DNA of 64,000 nucleotides from Sarcina sp034439435 (GCF_034439435.1 NZ_JAPCKJ010000001.1:1178001-1242000), one strand, 5' to 3'; shown: positions 41,914 through 50,396, counted from the first letter of the stretch. Notes: a model not told the origin generated them from the letters alone. A program made the numbers and translations.

Positions 41914-44148
41914 TTAATCTTGTTCAAAAACCTCATTTGATATTACTTCTTTTATTCTCCAATTTAATGAAGAATAACGTTCCATACTTCTTGTGTTATC
42001 AACCATATATTTTAATGCTTTTGGTATTCCAACAACTACTACCATTTCTTTTGCTCTTGTTATTCCTGTATATAATAAATTTCTATTCATAAGTAATGGT
42101 GCTCCCATATAAGCAGGTATTATTACTACTGGGAACTCACTTCCTTGACTTTTATGTATAGTAATTGCATAGGCTAAATCTAATTCATCTAAATACATGA
42201 AGTCATAGATTACTTTTCTTTCATCATCAAAGATTATAGATAATTTTTTCCCCTCTAGATCTATACTTTCTATAAATCCCATATCTCCATTAAACACTCC
42301 AGAACCTTCGTGTTCCCCTTTTCCAGCTATTCTAGTCCACTTTAGAGAGTAGTTATTTTTTATTTGCATAACTTTGTCTCCCTCTCTAAATATCATACTT
42401 CTAAACTCTTTTTCATTTTTATATGTCGCCTTAGGATTTAAGACATTTTGTATTTTTTCATTTAAATTTGTAACCCCTAAAACACCTTTTTTCATAGGAA
42501 CTAAAACCTGAATATTTTTTAACTTATCCCAATTTGAATTAAACTTAGGCAATCTAGTGTTTATTAAATCTATTATTGTATTTAATATTCCTTCTTGGAT
42601 ATCATTTTTTATAAAAAAGAAATCAGTTCCTTTTTCATTTAATTTAGGCATTTCTCCTTTATTTATTTTATGTGCATTCACAACAATCATACTTTCTTTT
42701 CCCTGTCTAAAAATCTCTTTTAAACGTACAACTTTAGTAAATCCACTCTCTATAAAGTCATTTAAAACATTTCCAGCTCCTACTGATGGAAGCTGATCAA
42801 CATCACCAACTATTATAAGTCTAGTTCCAACCTTAATAGATTTAAGTAAAGCATTCATAAGTGTTATATCAATCATAGATGCCTCATCTATTATTACTAC
42901 ATCTGCTTCTAATGAATGTTCTTCTGTGTTAGTGATAAAAACACTTTCTTCCTTTTCAAAAACTCCCATATCAAGCATTCTATGTATTGTCGTTGCTTCT
43001 TTTCCTGTAGATTCGCTCATCCTCTTTGCAGCTCTTCCAGTAGGTGCTCCCAAGAGAACTTTTAATCCGCAAGTTTCAAAAATTTCAATTATACACTTTA
43101 TTATAGTAGTTTTTCCTGTTCCTGGTCCTCCAGTTATTATCTCTATTCCATTTTGAAAAGCACTTATTATAGCATCTTTCTGAGATTCTGCAAAAGTTAT
43201 ATTATTTTTATTTTCAAACTGAGCTATTAAATGATCTACATCTACATTTATATTTTGAAAATTGCTTATAGCTAAGGTTAAAATTCTATTAGTTATTCCA
43301 AGTTCACAATAATAGTTAGGTATTGTGAAAACACCTTCTTTATTGTTAACCTTCTCTAACTTTATTTTTCTATCTAAAGCCGCATTCTTTATATTTTCTT
43401 CTATTATATCTCCACTTACAGTCAACACGTTGCTTGCTTCTTTTATAAGTTCATCCTTAGGCATGAAAGTATGCCCATTTGCACAAAATTCATTTATTAC
43501 ATATCTTATACCACTTTGAATTCTAAAAGGAGAATCAATTTCTACTCCTAAACTTCTGGCTATTTTATCAGATGTTTTAAATCCTATTCCTGAAATTTCA
43601 TCACAAAGTACGTAAGGATTATTCTTGACTGTCTCAACTGAACTAGAACCATATTTTTTATAAATTTTTAAACATTGATTTACGCTCAATCCGTGTGTTT
43701 GTAAAAATATAGTTATATTTTTTAATTCTCTCTGTTCTTGATAAGATTCAATTATTGTCTCTAATTTTTTCTTACCAATCCCCTCTATTTCTTTTAGTCT
43801 TTCTATATTATTATCTAAAATATTAAGCGTATCTTCTCCAAATTTATTTACAATCTTTTTAGCTGTAACTGGACCTATACCTTGTATTATTCCAGAAGAT
43901 AAATATTTCTCTATTCCATCCTTTGAAGTTGGTAATATCTCTTCACATTCTTCTACCTTAAACTGCTTTCCAAACTGAGAATGATTAACCCAACTTCCTG
44001 AAAGTTTTAAATTTTGTCCTTCTCTTACATGTGGTAATACACCAACTGCTGTATGAATATTATTATTTTCTCTAAACTTTATAACTGTATACCCTGTATC
44101 AGAGCTTTTAAATACTATACTTTCAACTATTCCATTTAATGCTTCCAT
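41914..44148 (-). CDS. recD2: RecD2-type ATP-dependent 5'-3' DNA helicase
   Basis: 744 residues. N-terminal OB-like and helix-hairpin-helix regions (GIIQGIGPVTAKKIVNKFGE, about 86-105; second HhH about 115-135) are followed by superfamily 1B helicase motors: Walker A GGPGTGKTTIIKCI (about 340-353), motif II VVIIDEASMIDI (about 415), then DVDQLPSVGAGNVLNDFI and a C-terminal YAITIHKSQGSEFPVV and LLYTGITRA. It lacks RecB/RecC partners, as RecD2 does, and helps replication fork processing and recombination. ATG behind AGGAGGTAAT; 17 bases before the next gene, so recD2 and the comF pair form one operon. Confidence 0.95.
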   Translation of the reverse strand: MEALNGIVESIVFKSSDTGYTVIKFRENNNIHTAVGVLPHVREGQNLKLSGSWVNHSQFGKQFKVEECEEILPTSKDGIEKYLSSGIIQGIGPVTAKKIVNKFGEDTLNILDNNIERLKEIEGIGKKKLETIIESYQEQRELKNITIFLQTHGLSVNQCLKIYKKYGSSSVETVKNNPYVLCDEISGIGFKTSDKIARSLGVEIDSPFRIQSGIRYVINEFCANGHTFMPKDELIKEASNVLTVSGDIIEENIKNAALDRKIKLEKVNNKEGVFTIPNYYCELGITNRILTLAISNFQNINVDVDHLIAQFENKNNITFAESQKDAIISAFQNGIEIITGGPGTGKTTIIKCIIEIFETCGLKVLLGAPTGRAAKRMSESTGKEATTIHRMLDMGVFEKEESVFITNTEEHSLEADVVIIDEASMIDITLMNALLKSIKVGTRLIIVGDVDQLPSVGAGNVLNDFIESGFTKVVRLKEIFRQGKESMIVVNAHKINKGEMPKLNEKGTDFFFIKNDIQEGILNTIIDLINTRLPKFNSNWDKLKNIQVLVPMKKGVLGVTNLNEKIQNVLNPKATYKNEKEFRSMIFREGDKVMQIKNNYSLKWTRIAGKGEHEGSGVFNGDMGFIESIDLEGKKLSIIFDDERKVIYDFMYLDELDLAYAITIHKSQGSEFPVVIIPAYMGAPLLMNRNLLYTGITRAKEMVVVVGIPKALKYMVDNTRSMERYSSLNWRIKEVISNEVFEQD

Positions 44149-44284
44149 ATTACCTCCTAAAAGGTTTCTCTTAAATTGTTATTACTATTAATTATATCAC
44201 AATTATTAATTTTAAATCATGAAGCTGATTTTGTTGACTTAGTCAAATTTAAATCTTAAGATTATTATGAGGAAGGTGATTCGT

Positions 44285-45421
44285 ATGTTAATAAAAAATT
44301 GTAATATAGTATATTTAGATAGGATTGAACCTGGAAATATACTAGTAGAAAACGGAAAAATCAAAGCTATAAACCCGAAAGAAGAAACTAATTGTGAAAT
44401 ACTAGATGGACAAGGACTTTATGTATCTCCTGGATTTATAGATGTTCATATACATGGAGCTGGTGGACACGATACTATGGATGGTACTTATGAAGCTATT
44501 AATGAAATTTCAAAAGTAATAGTTAAGCATGGTACTACTTCATTCACACCAACAACAATGACGGTAGCTGCTGAAGATGTTTTAAAATCAATGGGAGCTA
44601 TACACCAAGCTAAAGTTGAAGGAACTGATGGAGCAAATGTTTTAGGAGCTCACCTTGAAGGACCTTTCATAAGTCCAAGTGCTATAGGAGCTCAAAATCC
44701 TGATTTCTTAATACCTCCATCAAAAGAAAACTTCTATAAATTAGTTGGAGCTTTTGAAGATGATGTTGTTTCAATAACTCTTGCTCCAGAAGTAGATGGG
44801 GCTAAAGAACTTACTAAATTCTTAAGCGAAAAAGGAATAGTTGTTTCAATGGGACACACTAAAGCTACTTACGAAGAAGCTATGGAAGGTATAAGATGTG
44901 GTTGTTCTCACTCTACTCACCTTTTCAATGCTATGACTCCATTTACTCATAGAGAACCAGGTGTTGTAGGTGCTGTGTTTGATAGCGATATAACTACAGA
45001 AACAATTTCTGATGGTATTCACATTTCATTCCCAAGCTTAAGAGTAGCTTATAACCAAAAAACACCAGATAAAGTCTTATTAATAACTGATGCTATGATG
45101 GCTTGTTGTATGCCAGATGGAAGATACTCATTAGGTGGTCAAGATGTTGAGGTTAAAAATGGAGCTGCTAGATTATTAACTGGTTCTTTAGCTGGTTCAG
45201 TTTTAACTTTAGATGTAGCTGTTAAAAATGTATTTAACAATACAAAATACCCACTTTATGAAGTTATAAAAATGGCTACTTATAATGGGGCTAGACATTG
45301 TAAAGTTGAAGATAGAAAAGGATTAATTAAAGAAGGCTATGATGCTGATTTAATTATCTTTGATGAAGATATAAACATAAAATATGTAATAGTTAATGGA
45401 AAACTAGTTCATAAAGCTTAA
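44285..45421 (+). CDS. nagA: N-acetylglucosamine-6-phosphate deacetylase
   Basis: 378 residues from ATG 44285, chosen because AGGAAGGTGA precedes it; an upstream in-frame ATG (44267) is inside the spacer. Amidohydrolase that converts GlcNAc-6-P to GlcN-6-P for wall recycling and amino-sugar use. Motifs: SPGFIDVHIHGAGGHDTMD (about 49-67), GAHLEGPFISP (about 120), GHTKATYEEA (about 195), HLFNAMTPFTHREPG and the catalytic D in LITDAMMA (about 268). No nagB nearby. Ends in a 25-bp palindromic terminator. Confidence 0.95.
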   Translation: MLIKNCNIVYLDRIEPGNILVENGKIKAINPKEETNCEILDGQGLYVSPGFIDVHIHGAGGHDTMDGTYEAINEISKVIVKHGTTSFTPTTMTVAAEDVLKSMGAIHQAKVEGTDGANVLGAHLEGPFISPSAIGAQNPDFLIPPSKENFYKLVGAFEDDVVSITLAPEVDGAKELTKFLSEKGIVVSMGHTKATYEEAMEGIRCGCSHSTHLFNAMTPFTHREPGVVGAVFDSDITTETISDGIHISFPSLRVAYNQKTPDKVLLITDAMMACCMPDGRYSLGGQDVEVKNGAARLLTGSLAGSVLTLDVAVKNVFNNTKYPLYEVIKMATYNGARHCKVEDRKGLIKEGYDADLIIFDEDINIKYVIVNGKLVHKA

Positions 45422-45471
45422 TATAAATAAAAAAATACTTTGGATTAATCCAAAGTATTTTTTTATTTATA
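45422..45471. terminator. Terminator after nagA
   Basis: Perfect palindrome of 25-base arms (centre TTTGGATT-AATCCAAAG, arms ending in AAAAAAA / TTTTTTT). It starts right at the nagA stop codon. Confidence 0.9.
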
Positions 45472-45529
45472 AACCATATTAACTATCATCTAACTTCATA
45501 AAACATTAATTTAATAATCAAAATAATAT

Positions 45530-45579
45530 TAGGCTCTGTTTTAAGTAAAGGTTGATTTTAAGCTATCTCTTCCTGCTTA
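45530..45579. repeat. Imperfect dispersed repeat, copy 2 (after nagA)
   Basis: TAGGCTCTGTTTTA, TTGATTTT, AGCTATCTC and CCTGCTTA in the same order as at 35172-35225. The GGCTCTGTT end resembles IS6-type terminal repeats, which is only a resemblance; no transposase ORF is present. Confidence 0.4.
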
Positions 45580-45593
45580 GATCAACATAAAAA

Positions 45594-45633
45594 AGTTAAA
45601 GTTCAGAAGAATATAAACTTCTGAACTTTAACT
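45594..45633 (-). terminator. Intrinsic terminator of metK
   Basis: 16-bp stem AGTTAAAGTTCAGAAG / CTTCTGAACTTTAACT with an 8-nt loop, then TTTTTTATG on the minus strand; ten bases past the metK stop. Confidence 0.9.
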
Positions 45634-45642
45634 CTATTTATC

Positions 45643-46818
45643 TTAAAGATGTTTTTTTATCTCTTCAACTTTATCTAACTTTTCCCATGGAAGATCTAAA
45701 TCTGTTCTTCCAAAGTGTCCATAAGCTGCTGTTTGTTTGTATATAGGTCTTCTTAATTCTAGGTCTCTTATTATAGCACCTGGTCTTAAATCAAATACCT
45801 TATTTATTATATTAACTATTTCTTCATCTGATATTTTTCCAGTTCCAAAAGTATCTACTATGATTGATACTGGTCTAGCAACACCGATAGCATAAGCAAC
45901 TTGAACTTCTAACTTATCTGCAATACCTGCAGCTACTAAGTTTTTAGCTACCCATCTAGCAGCATATGCAGCTGATCTATCAACCTTAGTTGGATCTTTT
46001 CCTGAGAAAGCACCACCACCGTGTCTTCCATATCCACCATAAGTATCAACTATAATTTTTCTTCCTGTTAATCCTGAATCTCCTTGAGGTCCACCAATAA
46101 CAAATCTTCCTGTTGGATTTATGTAATATTTAGTGTTTTCATCTAATAATTCTGCTGGTATAACAGCTTTTATAACATGTTCCATTAAATCAGCTTGAAT
46201 TTGCTCTTGAGATATTTCTGGACCATGTTGTGTTGAAATTACTATAGCATCTATTCTAACAGGTTTATCATTTTCGTACTCAACAGTAACTTGTGTTTTT
46301 CCGTCTGGTCTTAAATAAGGTAAAGTTCCGTTCTTTCTTACTTCTGTTAATCTTCTTGATAATCTATGAGCCATAGCTATTGGTGCTGGCATAAATTCTT
46401 CAGTTTCATTAGTAGCAAAACCAAACATCATTCCTTGATCTCCAGCTCCAACTGCATCTATGTCAATTTTTTCTCCTGCTCTTGATTCTAGAGCTTCATC
46501 AACTCCCATAGCTATGTCTGATGATTGCTCATCAATTGTAGTCATAACTGAACAAGTTTCACAGTCAAAACCATATTTAGCTCTATCATAACCTATATTT
46601 TTGATAGTTTCTCTAGCTATTTTAGGAATATCAACATAACAATTAGTTGTTATTTCTCCCATTACCATTACTAATCCTGTAGTAACAGCTGTTTCGCAAG
46701 CAACTCTTGCATTTGGATCTTTTTCAAATATAGCGTCTAAAACTGCATCTGAAATTTGGTCACATATTTTATCTGGATGTCCTTCAGTAACTGATTCTGA
46801 TGTAAATAATCTTCTCAT
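45643..46818 (-). CDS. metK: S-adenosylmethionine synthetase
   Basis: 391 residues, family length. It makes SAM from methionine and ATP in the cytosol. Motifs: FTSESVTEGHPDKICDQISD at the N-terminus, GAGDQGMMFG (about 119-128) and the P-loop-like GGAFSGKDPTKVDRSAAY (about 259-276). Start ATG 46818 is fixed by the conserved MRRLFTSESV; yet the only Shine-Dalgarno (AAAGGGGTG, 46869-46861) is 42 bases away, with a hairpin between. A SAM-I riboswitch and terminator lie upstream. Confidence 0.96.
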   Translation of the reverse strand: MRRLFTSESVTEGHPDKICDQISDAVLDAIFEKDPNARVACETAVTTGLVMVMGEITTNCYVDIPKIARETIKNIGYDRAKYGFDCETCSVMTTIDEQSSDIAMGVDEALESRAGEKIDIDAVGAGDQGMMFGFATNETEEFMPAPIAMAHRLSRRLTEVRKNGTLPYLRPDGKTQVTVEYENDKPVRIDAIVISTQHGPEISQEQIQADLMEHVIKAVIPAELLDENTKYYINPTGRFVIGGPQGDSGLTGRKIIVDTYGGYGRHGGGAFSGKDPTKVDRSAAYAARWVAKNLVAAGIADKLEVQVAYAIGVARPVSIIVDTFGTGKISDEEIVNIINKVFDLRPGAIIRDLELRRPIYKQTAAYGHFGRTDLDLPWEKLDKVEEIKKHL

Positions 46819-46870
46819 GGCTATAATGCTATCTTACTATGCTAAATAAGATAGCCGATTCACCCCTTTC
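46819..46870 (-). promoter_or_regulatory. Hairpin separating metK Shine-Dalgarno and AUG
   Basis: Minus strand: AAAGGGGTG (46869-46861), AATC, then GGCTATCTTA. The arm GCTATCTTA (46855-46847) pairs with TAAGATAGC (46836-46828); alternatively GGCTAT (46856-46851) pairs with ATAGCC (46824-46819), which abuts the ATG. The second fold leaves four bases between SD and stem and puts the AUG right after it. No other ribosome site precedes the start. Confidence 0.6.
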
Positions 46871-46984
46871 ATTTTTTAATTATTTATTAAATTATTCTTT
46901 CCAACTATATAAAATAATATCTTTAGTTTTTTCATTTTAAAAATTACATATCTTAATGCGCGCTTTTAAGATATATTTTATTAA

Positions 46985-47163
46985 CAAAAAAATCTCTTCT
47001 AAATCTTTAAAAGATTTAAGAAGAGATTCTAGTTATACACTAAATTTATCTTCTCTCATCTTGTAAAGAAAATTCTTTACCGGAATTGGCACCGTGGTGA
47101 TTTCTCACTGGTTGCCGGGTTTCATAGGGCCTTTTTCCCTCCACCTCTCTGGATAAGAGTATA
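46985..47163 (-). ncRNA. SAM-I riboswitch with terminator, upstream of metK
   Basis: Aptamer about 47162-47050. The minus strand starts CTCTTATCCAGAGAGGTGGA and shows the diagnostic GGCCCTATGAAACCCGGCAA and AACCAGTGAGAAATCAC, then GGTGCCAATTCC, closing with GATGAGAG. Expression platform: a 17-18-bp terminator stem AATCTCTTCTTAAATCTT / AAGATTTAGAAGAGATT (47028-46991) plus TTTTTTG. SAM should promote termination and switch metK off. Confidence 0.97.
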
Positions 47164-47206
47164 TAAATACTAAATATTCTATTTTATTGAGATATTATTT
47201 TAAACA

Positions 47207-47233
47207 AAGAGACACTATTTCCAAGTGTCTCTT
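47207..47233 (-). terminator. Terminator of the tRNA array
   Basis: AAGAGACACT / AGTGTCTCTT 10-bp stem with a 7-nt loop, then TTTGTTTAAAAT on the minus strand, three bases after the last tRNA-Tyr. Confidence 0.85.
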
Positions 47234-47235
47234 GC

Positions 47236-47321
47236 TGGTGGTGGAAGAAGGATTCGAACCTTCGAAGTCGTCCGACAACAGATTTACAGTCTGCCCCCTT
47301 TGGCCACTCGGGAATTCCACC
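47236..47321 (-). tRNA. tRNA-Tyr (GTA), copy 1
   Basis: 86 nt, long variable arm, acceptor GGTGGAA / TTCCACC, anticodon GTA in ACTGTAAATC, encoded CCA. Promoter-distal end of the array. Confidence 0.97.
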
Positions 47322-47326
47322 ACATA

Positions 47327-47402
47327 TGGAGCTGATGATCAGACTTGAACTGATAACCTGCTGATTACAAGTCAGCTGCTCTGCCAATTGAGCCACACCA
47401 GC
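47327..47402 (-). tRNA. tRNA-Thr (TGT), copy 1
   Basis: 76 nt with encoded CCA, acceptor GCTGGTG / CATCAGC, anticodon loop CTTGTAA. T arm has ATCAG / CTGAT. Confidence 0.97.
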
Positions 47403-47432
47403 ATATTAATATTTTGTTTTCTTTTAAATAAA

Positions 47433-47518
47433 TGGTGGTGGAAGAAGGATTCGAACCTTCGAAGTCGTCCGACAACAGATTTACAGTCTGCCCCCTTTGG
47501 CCACTCGGGAATTCCACC
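47433..47518 (-). tRNA. tRNA-Tyr (GTA), copy 2
   Basis: 86 nt, identical to copy 1 across the mature sequence as read, encoded CCA. Confidence 0.97.
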
Positions 47519-47523
47519 ACTTA

Positions 47524-47599
47524 TGGAGCTGATGATCAGACTTGAACTGATAACCTGCTGATTACAAGTCAGCTGCTCTGCCAATTGAGCCACACCAGC
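47524..47599 (-). tRNA. tRNA-Thr (TGT), copy 2
   Basis: 76 nt, identical to copy 1 as read, encoded CCA; five bases upstream of tRNA-Tyr copy 2. Confidence 0.97.
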
Positions 47600-47616
47600 A
47601 TATTTATTATTTTTAA

Positions 47617-47692
47617 TGGTGGTCGCAACAGGGATCGAACCTGTGACCCCCTGCTTGTAAGGCAGGTGCTCTCCCAGCTGAGCTATGCGACC
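47617..47692 (-). tRNA. tRNA-Val (TAC)
   Basis: 76 nt with encoded CCA, acceptor GGTCGCA / TGCGACC, anticodon TAC in CCTTACAAG. Single copy inserted between the Tyr-Thr pairs. Confidence 0.97.
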
Positions 47693-47696
47693 TTAT

Positions 47697-47782
47697 TGGT
47701 GGTGGAAGAAGGATTCGAACCTTCGAAGTCGTCCGACAACAGATTTACAGTCTGCCCCCTTTGGCCACTCGGGAATTCCACC
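47697..47782 (-). tRNA. tRNA-Tyr (GTA), copy 3
   Basis: 86 nt, identical to the other Tyr copies as read, encoded CCA; five bases from tRNA-Thr copy 3. Confidence 0.97.
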
Positions 47783-47787
47783 ACTTA

Positions 47788-47863
47788 TGGAGCTGATGAT
47801 CGGACTTGAACCGATAACCTGCTGATTACAAGTCAGCTGCTCTGCCAATTGAGCCACACCAGC
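47788..47863 (-). tRNA. tRNA-Thr (TGT), copy 3 with altered T stem
   Basis: 76 nt with encoded CCA. One T-stem pair is G-C (ATCGG / CCGAT) where copies 1 and 2 have A-T, a compensatory double change. First tRNA of the transcript. Confidence 0.97.
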
Positions 47864-47880
47864 ATATTTATTATTTTTCT

Positions 47881-47910
47881 TTGTCGGTTTGACTCACCGC
47901 CAATCGACAA
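47881..47910. other. Small hairpin in the tRNA array leader
   Basis: TTGTCG / CGACAA arms around a C-rich loop, 17 bases from the first tRNA. It may be a processing or transcription-start feature; no function can be assigned. Confidence 0.3.
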
Positions 47911-48026
47911 GATTTAGTATATATTGTTACGCTTTTTATTTCAAACTCAATTTTAGCCCATTTTTGATAATTATGTTAAGTTATTTCGAATTTTCTCTAT
48001 ATATCTTTTGTTTACTTCTTTTTTAA

Positions 48027-48689
48027 TTATATATTTTCTTCAATCAACTCAATATTTATGTATGGACTCAATATATCTTTCATTTCCTTGTACTCATTCT
48101 CCTCTAATCTATCCTTTAAAATTCTAAATATATCAACTGCAGCATCTAGCTCATCACTTCTTTTAATATGCTCTAATAATATTCCATAATCTAATATAGA
48201 TAAATTTTTAGCTATAGACATCAATTTAAGCTTATCTGATTTTGCTATTTTTTTCGGAATTGAATATTTATCCATCCTAAAGACCTCTTTGCTTTCTTCT
48301 TCCAAAGAATCCTTTACTTCAAAATTATTATTATCTTTATTTTTCTCAATATCTTTTACTGCCTCTCCGATTTTTTCTTCTATCTCATCTTCATTTTCTT
48401 CTATTTCAAGTTCATACTCATCAAAAATATCATCTTCTTTTTTATCAGAATTATTATTTTGATTTAATTTATTATTATCTTCTTTTTCTTTTTTTTCCTC
48501 AATTTTATTATATTCTTTATTTTCATTACTGTTTTCATCTAAATGATTCTTCTTTTCTTTTTCTATACTATTAACTTCAAATTTTGGGCTATGCTCAAAA
48601 TTTAAATTAACAAAGTACAACATAATCCCCATTGTAATTGTAGTAAAGAAAAGTATTAGAAAACTTAAAAATCCTCTATTCATAAACAT
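48027..48689 (-). CDS. Uncharacterised membrane-anchored acidic protein
   Basis: About 220 residues from ATG 48689, five bases behind AGGAGG (the in-frame GTG at 48695 is part of that site). One N-terminal membrane helix (RGFLSFLILFFTTITMGIML), a long low-complexity E/K/N/D-rich stretch (about 30-135) that could form an extended or coiled linker, and a folded-looking C-terminal ~70 residues (PKKIAKSDKLKLMSIAKNLS onward). I recognise no family. It is divergent from yyaC, with 100 bases between. A sporulation or envelope role is only suggested by neighbours. Confidence 0.75.
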   Translation of the reverse strand: MFMNRGFLSFLILFFTTITMGIMLYFVNLNFEHSPKFEVNSIEKEKKNHLDENSNENKEYNKIEEKKEKEDNNKLNQNNNSDKKEDDIFDEYELEIEENEDEIEEKIGEAVKDIEKNKDNNNFEVKDSLEEESKEVFRMDKYSIPKKIAKSDKLKLMSIAKNLSILDYGILLEHIKRSDELDAAVDIFRILKDRLEENEYKEMKDILSPYINIELIEENI

Positions 48690-48789
48690 ATTCACCTCCT
48701 CTTTTAATAATTGCCACCTAAAATCTTTTTTATACTTCTCTTTAATATTTCTTACTATCCTTTCATATAATTAATCAGGAGGTGAAGCC

Positions 48790-49320
48790 TTGAATAAAAT
48801 AAAGACTTATTACGAACATTATTTAGCATATTATGAAATTTCAAATTTTTTAAAAGATAATATAGATGAAAAAACATTAATAGTATGTATAGGTACAGAT
48901 AAATGTATAGGTGATTGTTTAGGACCACTAGTTGGAACTCTATTGAAAGAAAAATTCTTTCCTTTAAATATATTTGGTACACTTGACTCTCCTATACATG
49001 CACTTAATCTTGATAAAAAAATAACTGAGATATTAAAAAATTATCCTGGATATAAAATAATAGCTATAGATGCCTGTTTAGGAGATTCAAAATCTATTGG
49101 AGAAATTCATACTAGAAACGAGCCTATACACCCAGGAAAAGGTGTTGGGAAAACTCTAAGAAGCGTTGGTGATACTTCTATTATTGCAATAGTTGATTCA
49201 TCGGAAAATATAGATTTATTTACTACTAGACCTATTAGATTAAGCTTCATATTAGACATGGCTAAAGTTATCGTTGATGCTCTAATACATGCTTATTATT
49301 TAAGTACAAAAAAAAATTAA
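48790..49320 (+). CDS. yyaC: Sporulation protein YyaC (DUF1256, GPR-like fold)
   Basis: 176 residues. The YyaC family is related in fold to the germination protease GPR and found in spore formers. Visible: LIVCIGTDKCIGDCLGPLVG (about 31-50), GTLDSPIHALNL and IIAIDACLGD, with RNEPIHPGKGVGKTL. Start is TTG at 48790, supported by AGGAGGTGAAGCC seven bases before it; no ATG fits. A role in spore development is inferred from the family. Convergent with the mbl gene across a shared terminator. Confidence 0.9.
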   Translation: MNKIKTYYEHYLAYYEISNFLKDNIDEKTLIVCIGTDKCIGDCLGPLVGTLLKEKFFPLNIFGTLDSPIHALNLDKKITEILKNYPGYKIIAIDACLGDSKSIGEIHTRNEPIHPGKGVGKTLRSVGDTSIIAIVDSSENIDLFTTRPIRLSFILDMAKVIVDALIHAYYLSTKKN

Positions 49321-49356
49321 CCATATATCTCTTAATATTAAGAGATATATGGTTAA
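49317..49356. terminator. Bidirectional terminator between yyaC and mbl
   Basis: Perfect 20-base arms (TTAACCATATATCTC.../...GAGATATATGGTTAA). It overlaps the yyaC stop and lies two bases from the mbl stop, with T runs on both strands. Confidence 0.92.
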
Positions 49357-49358
49357 TT

Positions 49359-50396
49359 TTATTCATCAATTAATTTTACTTCTAAATCGTCCGTACTTAA
49401 GTTTATTTTTTCAAAGGCTTTAAGAACCTTTCCAGTTCCTTCCGCTACACACCTTACAGCATCTTCTGCTACATTAACCTTAACGCCAGTTCTTTGCTCA
49501 ATGAATTTATCTAAACCATTTAGTAAAGCTCCTCCACCAGTCATAAGAATTCCTTCTTCAATTATATCAGCAGCTAACTCTGGTGGCGTTTTTTCAAGAA
49601 CAGAATGTACCGCTTCACCAATTATATTTACTTGATCTTTTAATGCCATTCTAAGTTCTTCACTATCTACTTTTATAACTCCAGGTAGACCAGTTATTAA
49701 ATTTCTTCCTCTCACTTCCATGAACTCATTTCTATTTCCTTCTACGACTGTAGCAACATTTATTTTAAGTTCTTCGGCAGTTCTCTCACCAATCATAAGT
49801 TTATATTTATTTCTAACAAACTTGATTATAGCTTCATCAAATTTATCACCAGCGACCTTCACAGATTGTCTAATAACAATTCCACCTAAAGATATTATAG
49901 CAATGTCTGCTGTTCCTCCGCCTATATCTACAACCATATGGCCACTAGCTTTTGATATATCTAATCCAGCTCCTATGGCAGCAGCTAATGGTTCTTCTAT
50001 AAGATATACATTTTTAGCTCCTGAATTTTTAGCAGCATCTATAACTGCTCTTTTCTCTATTTCAGTTGCTTGAGAAGGTATGCATACCATAACCTTTGGC
50101 GCTGATATTCTTCTATTTCCAACACCTTTTTTAATGAAATATTTTAGCATAGCCTCTGTCATTTCATAATCTGATATTACACCATTTCTCATAGGTCTTA
50201 ATGCTACTATATTTCCTGGTGTTCTACCAATCATTTGTCTTGCAGCTTCTCCTACTGCTAAAACTTTGTTTTTATTTTTGTCTATAGCTACCACTGATGG
50301 CTCTTTTAGGACTATACCTTTATCTTTCATATAGACAAGAACTGTTGCTGTTCCAAGGTCTATACCCATATCTGTACCTTTTCTCCAAAACCACAT
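49359..50396 (-). CDS. mbl: MreB-like actin homologue (Mbl)
   Basis: 345 residues, second MreB paralogue of the window. Motifs: DLGTATVLVYMKDKGIVLKE (about 14-33), IGRTPGNIVALRPMRNGVI (about 61-79), DIGGGTADIAII (about 162-173) and MTGGGALLNGLD. Compared with 728-1756 it has the N-terminal MWFWRKGTD and a shorter link to neighbours; its position next to spoIIID matches Bacillus mbl. It organises the elongation machinery under the membrane. ATG behind AGGGAGTGTAAAT. Downstream of spoIIID with 88 bases between. Confidence 0.94.
   Translation of the reverse strand: MWFWRKGTDMGIDLGTATVLVYMKDKGIVLKEPSVVAIDKNKNKVLAVGEAARQMIGRTPGNIVALRPMRNGVISDYEMTEAMLKYFIKKGVGNRRISAPKVMVCIPSQATEIEKRAVIDAAKNSGAKNVYLIEEPLAAAIGAGLDISKASGHMVVDIGGGTADIAIISLGGIVIRQSVKVAGDKFDEAIIKFVRNKYKLMIGERTAEELKINVATVVEGNRNEFMEVRGRNLITGLPGVIKVDSEELRMALKDQVNIIGEAVHSVLEKTPPELAADIIEEGILMTGGGALLNGLDKFIEQRTGVKVNVAEDAVRCVAEGTGKVLKAFEKINLSTDDLEVKLIDE

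Noticed and set aside
47184..47809. Several open frames across the tRNA array
   Set aside because: They are translations of tRNA genes (same peptide repeated because the tRNAs repeat), not genes.
47236..47863. CRISPR-like regular repeats
   Set aside because: The repeats are tRNA-Tyr and tRNA-Thr genes with cloverleaf folds and CCA ends; spacers are short and of unequal length.
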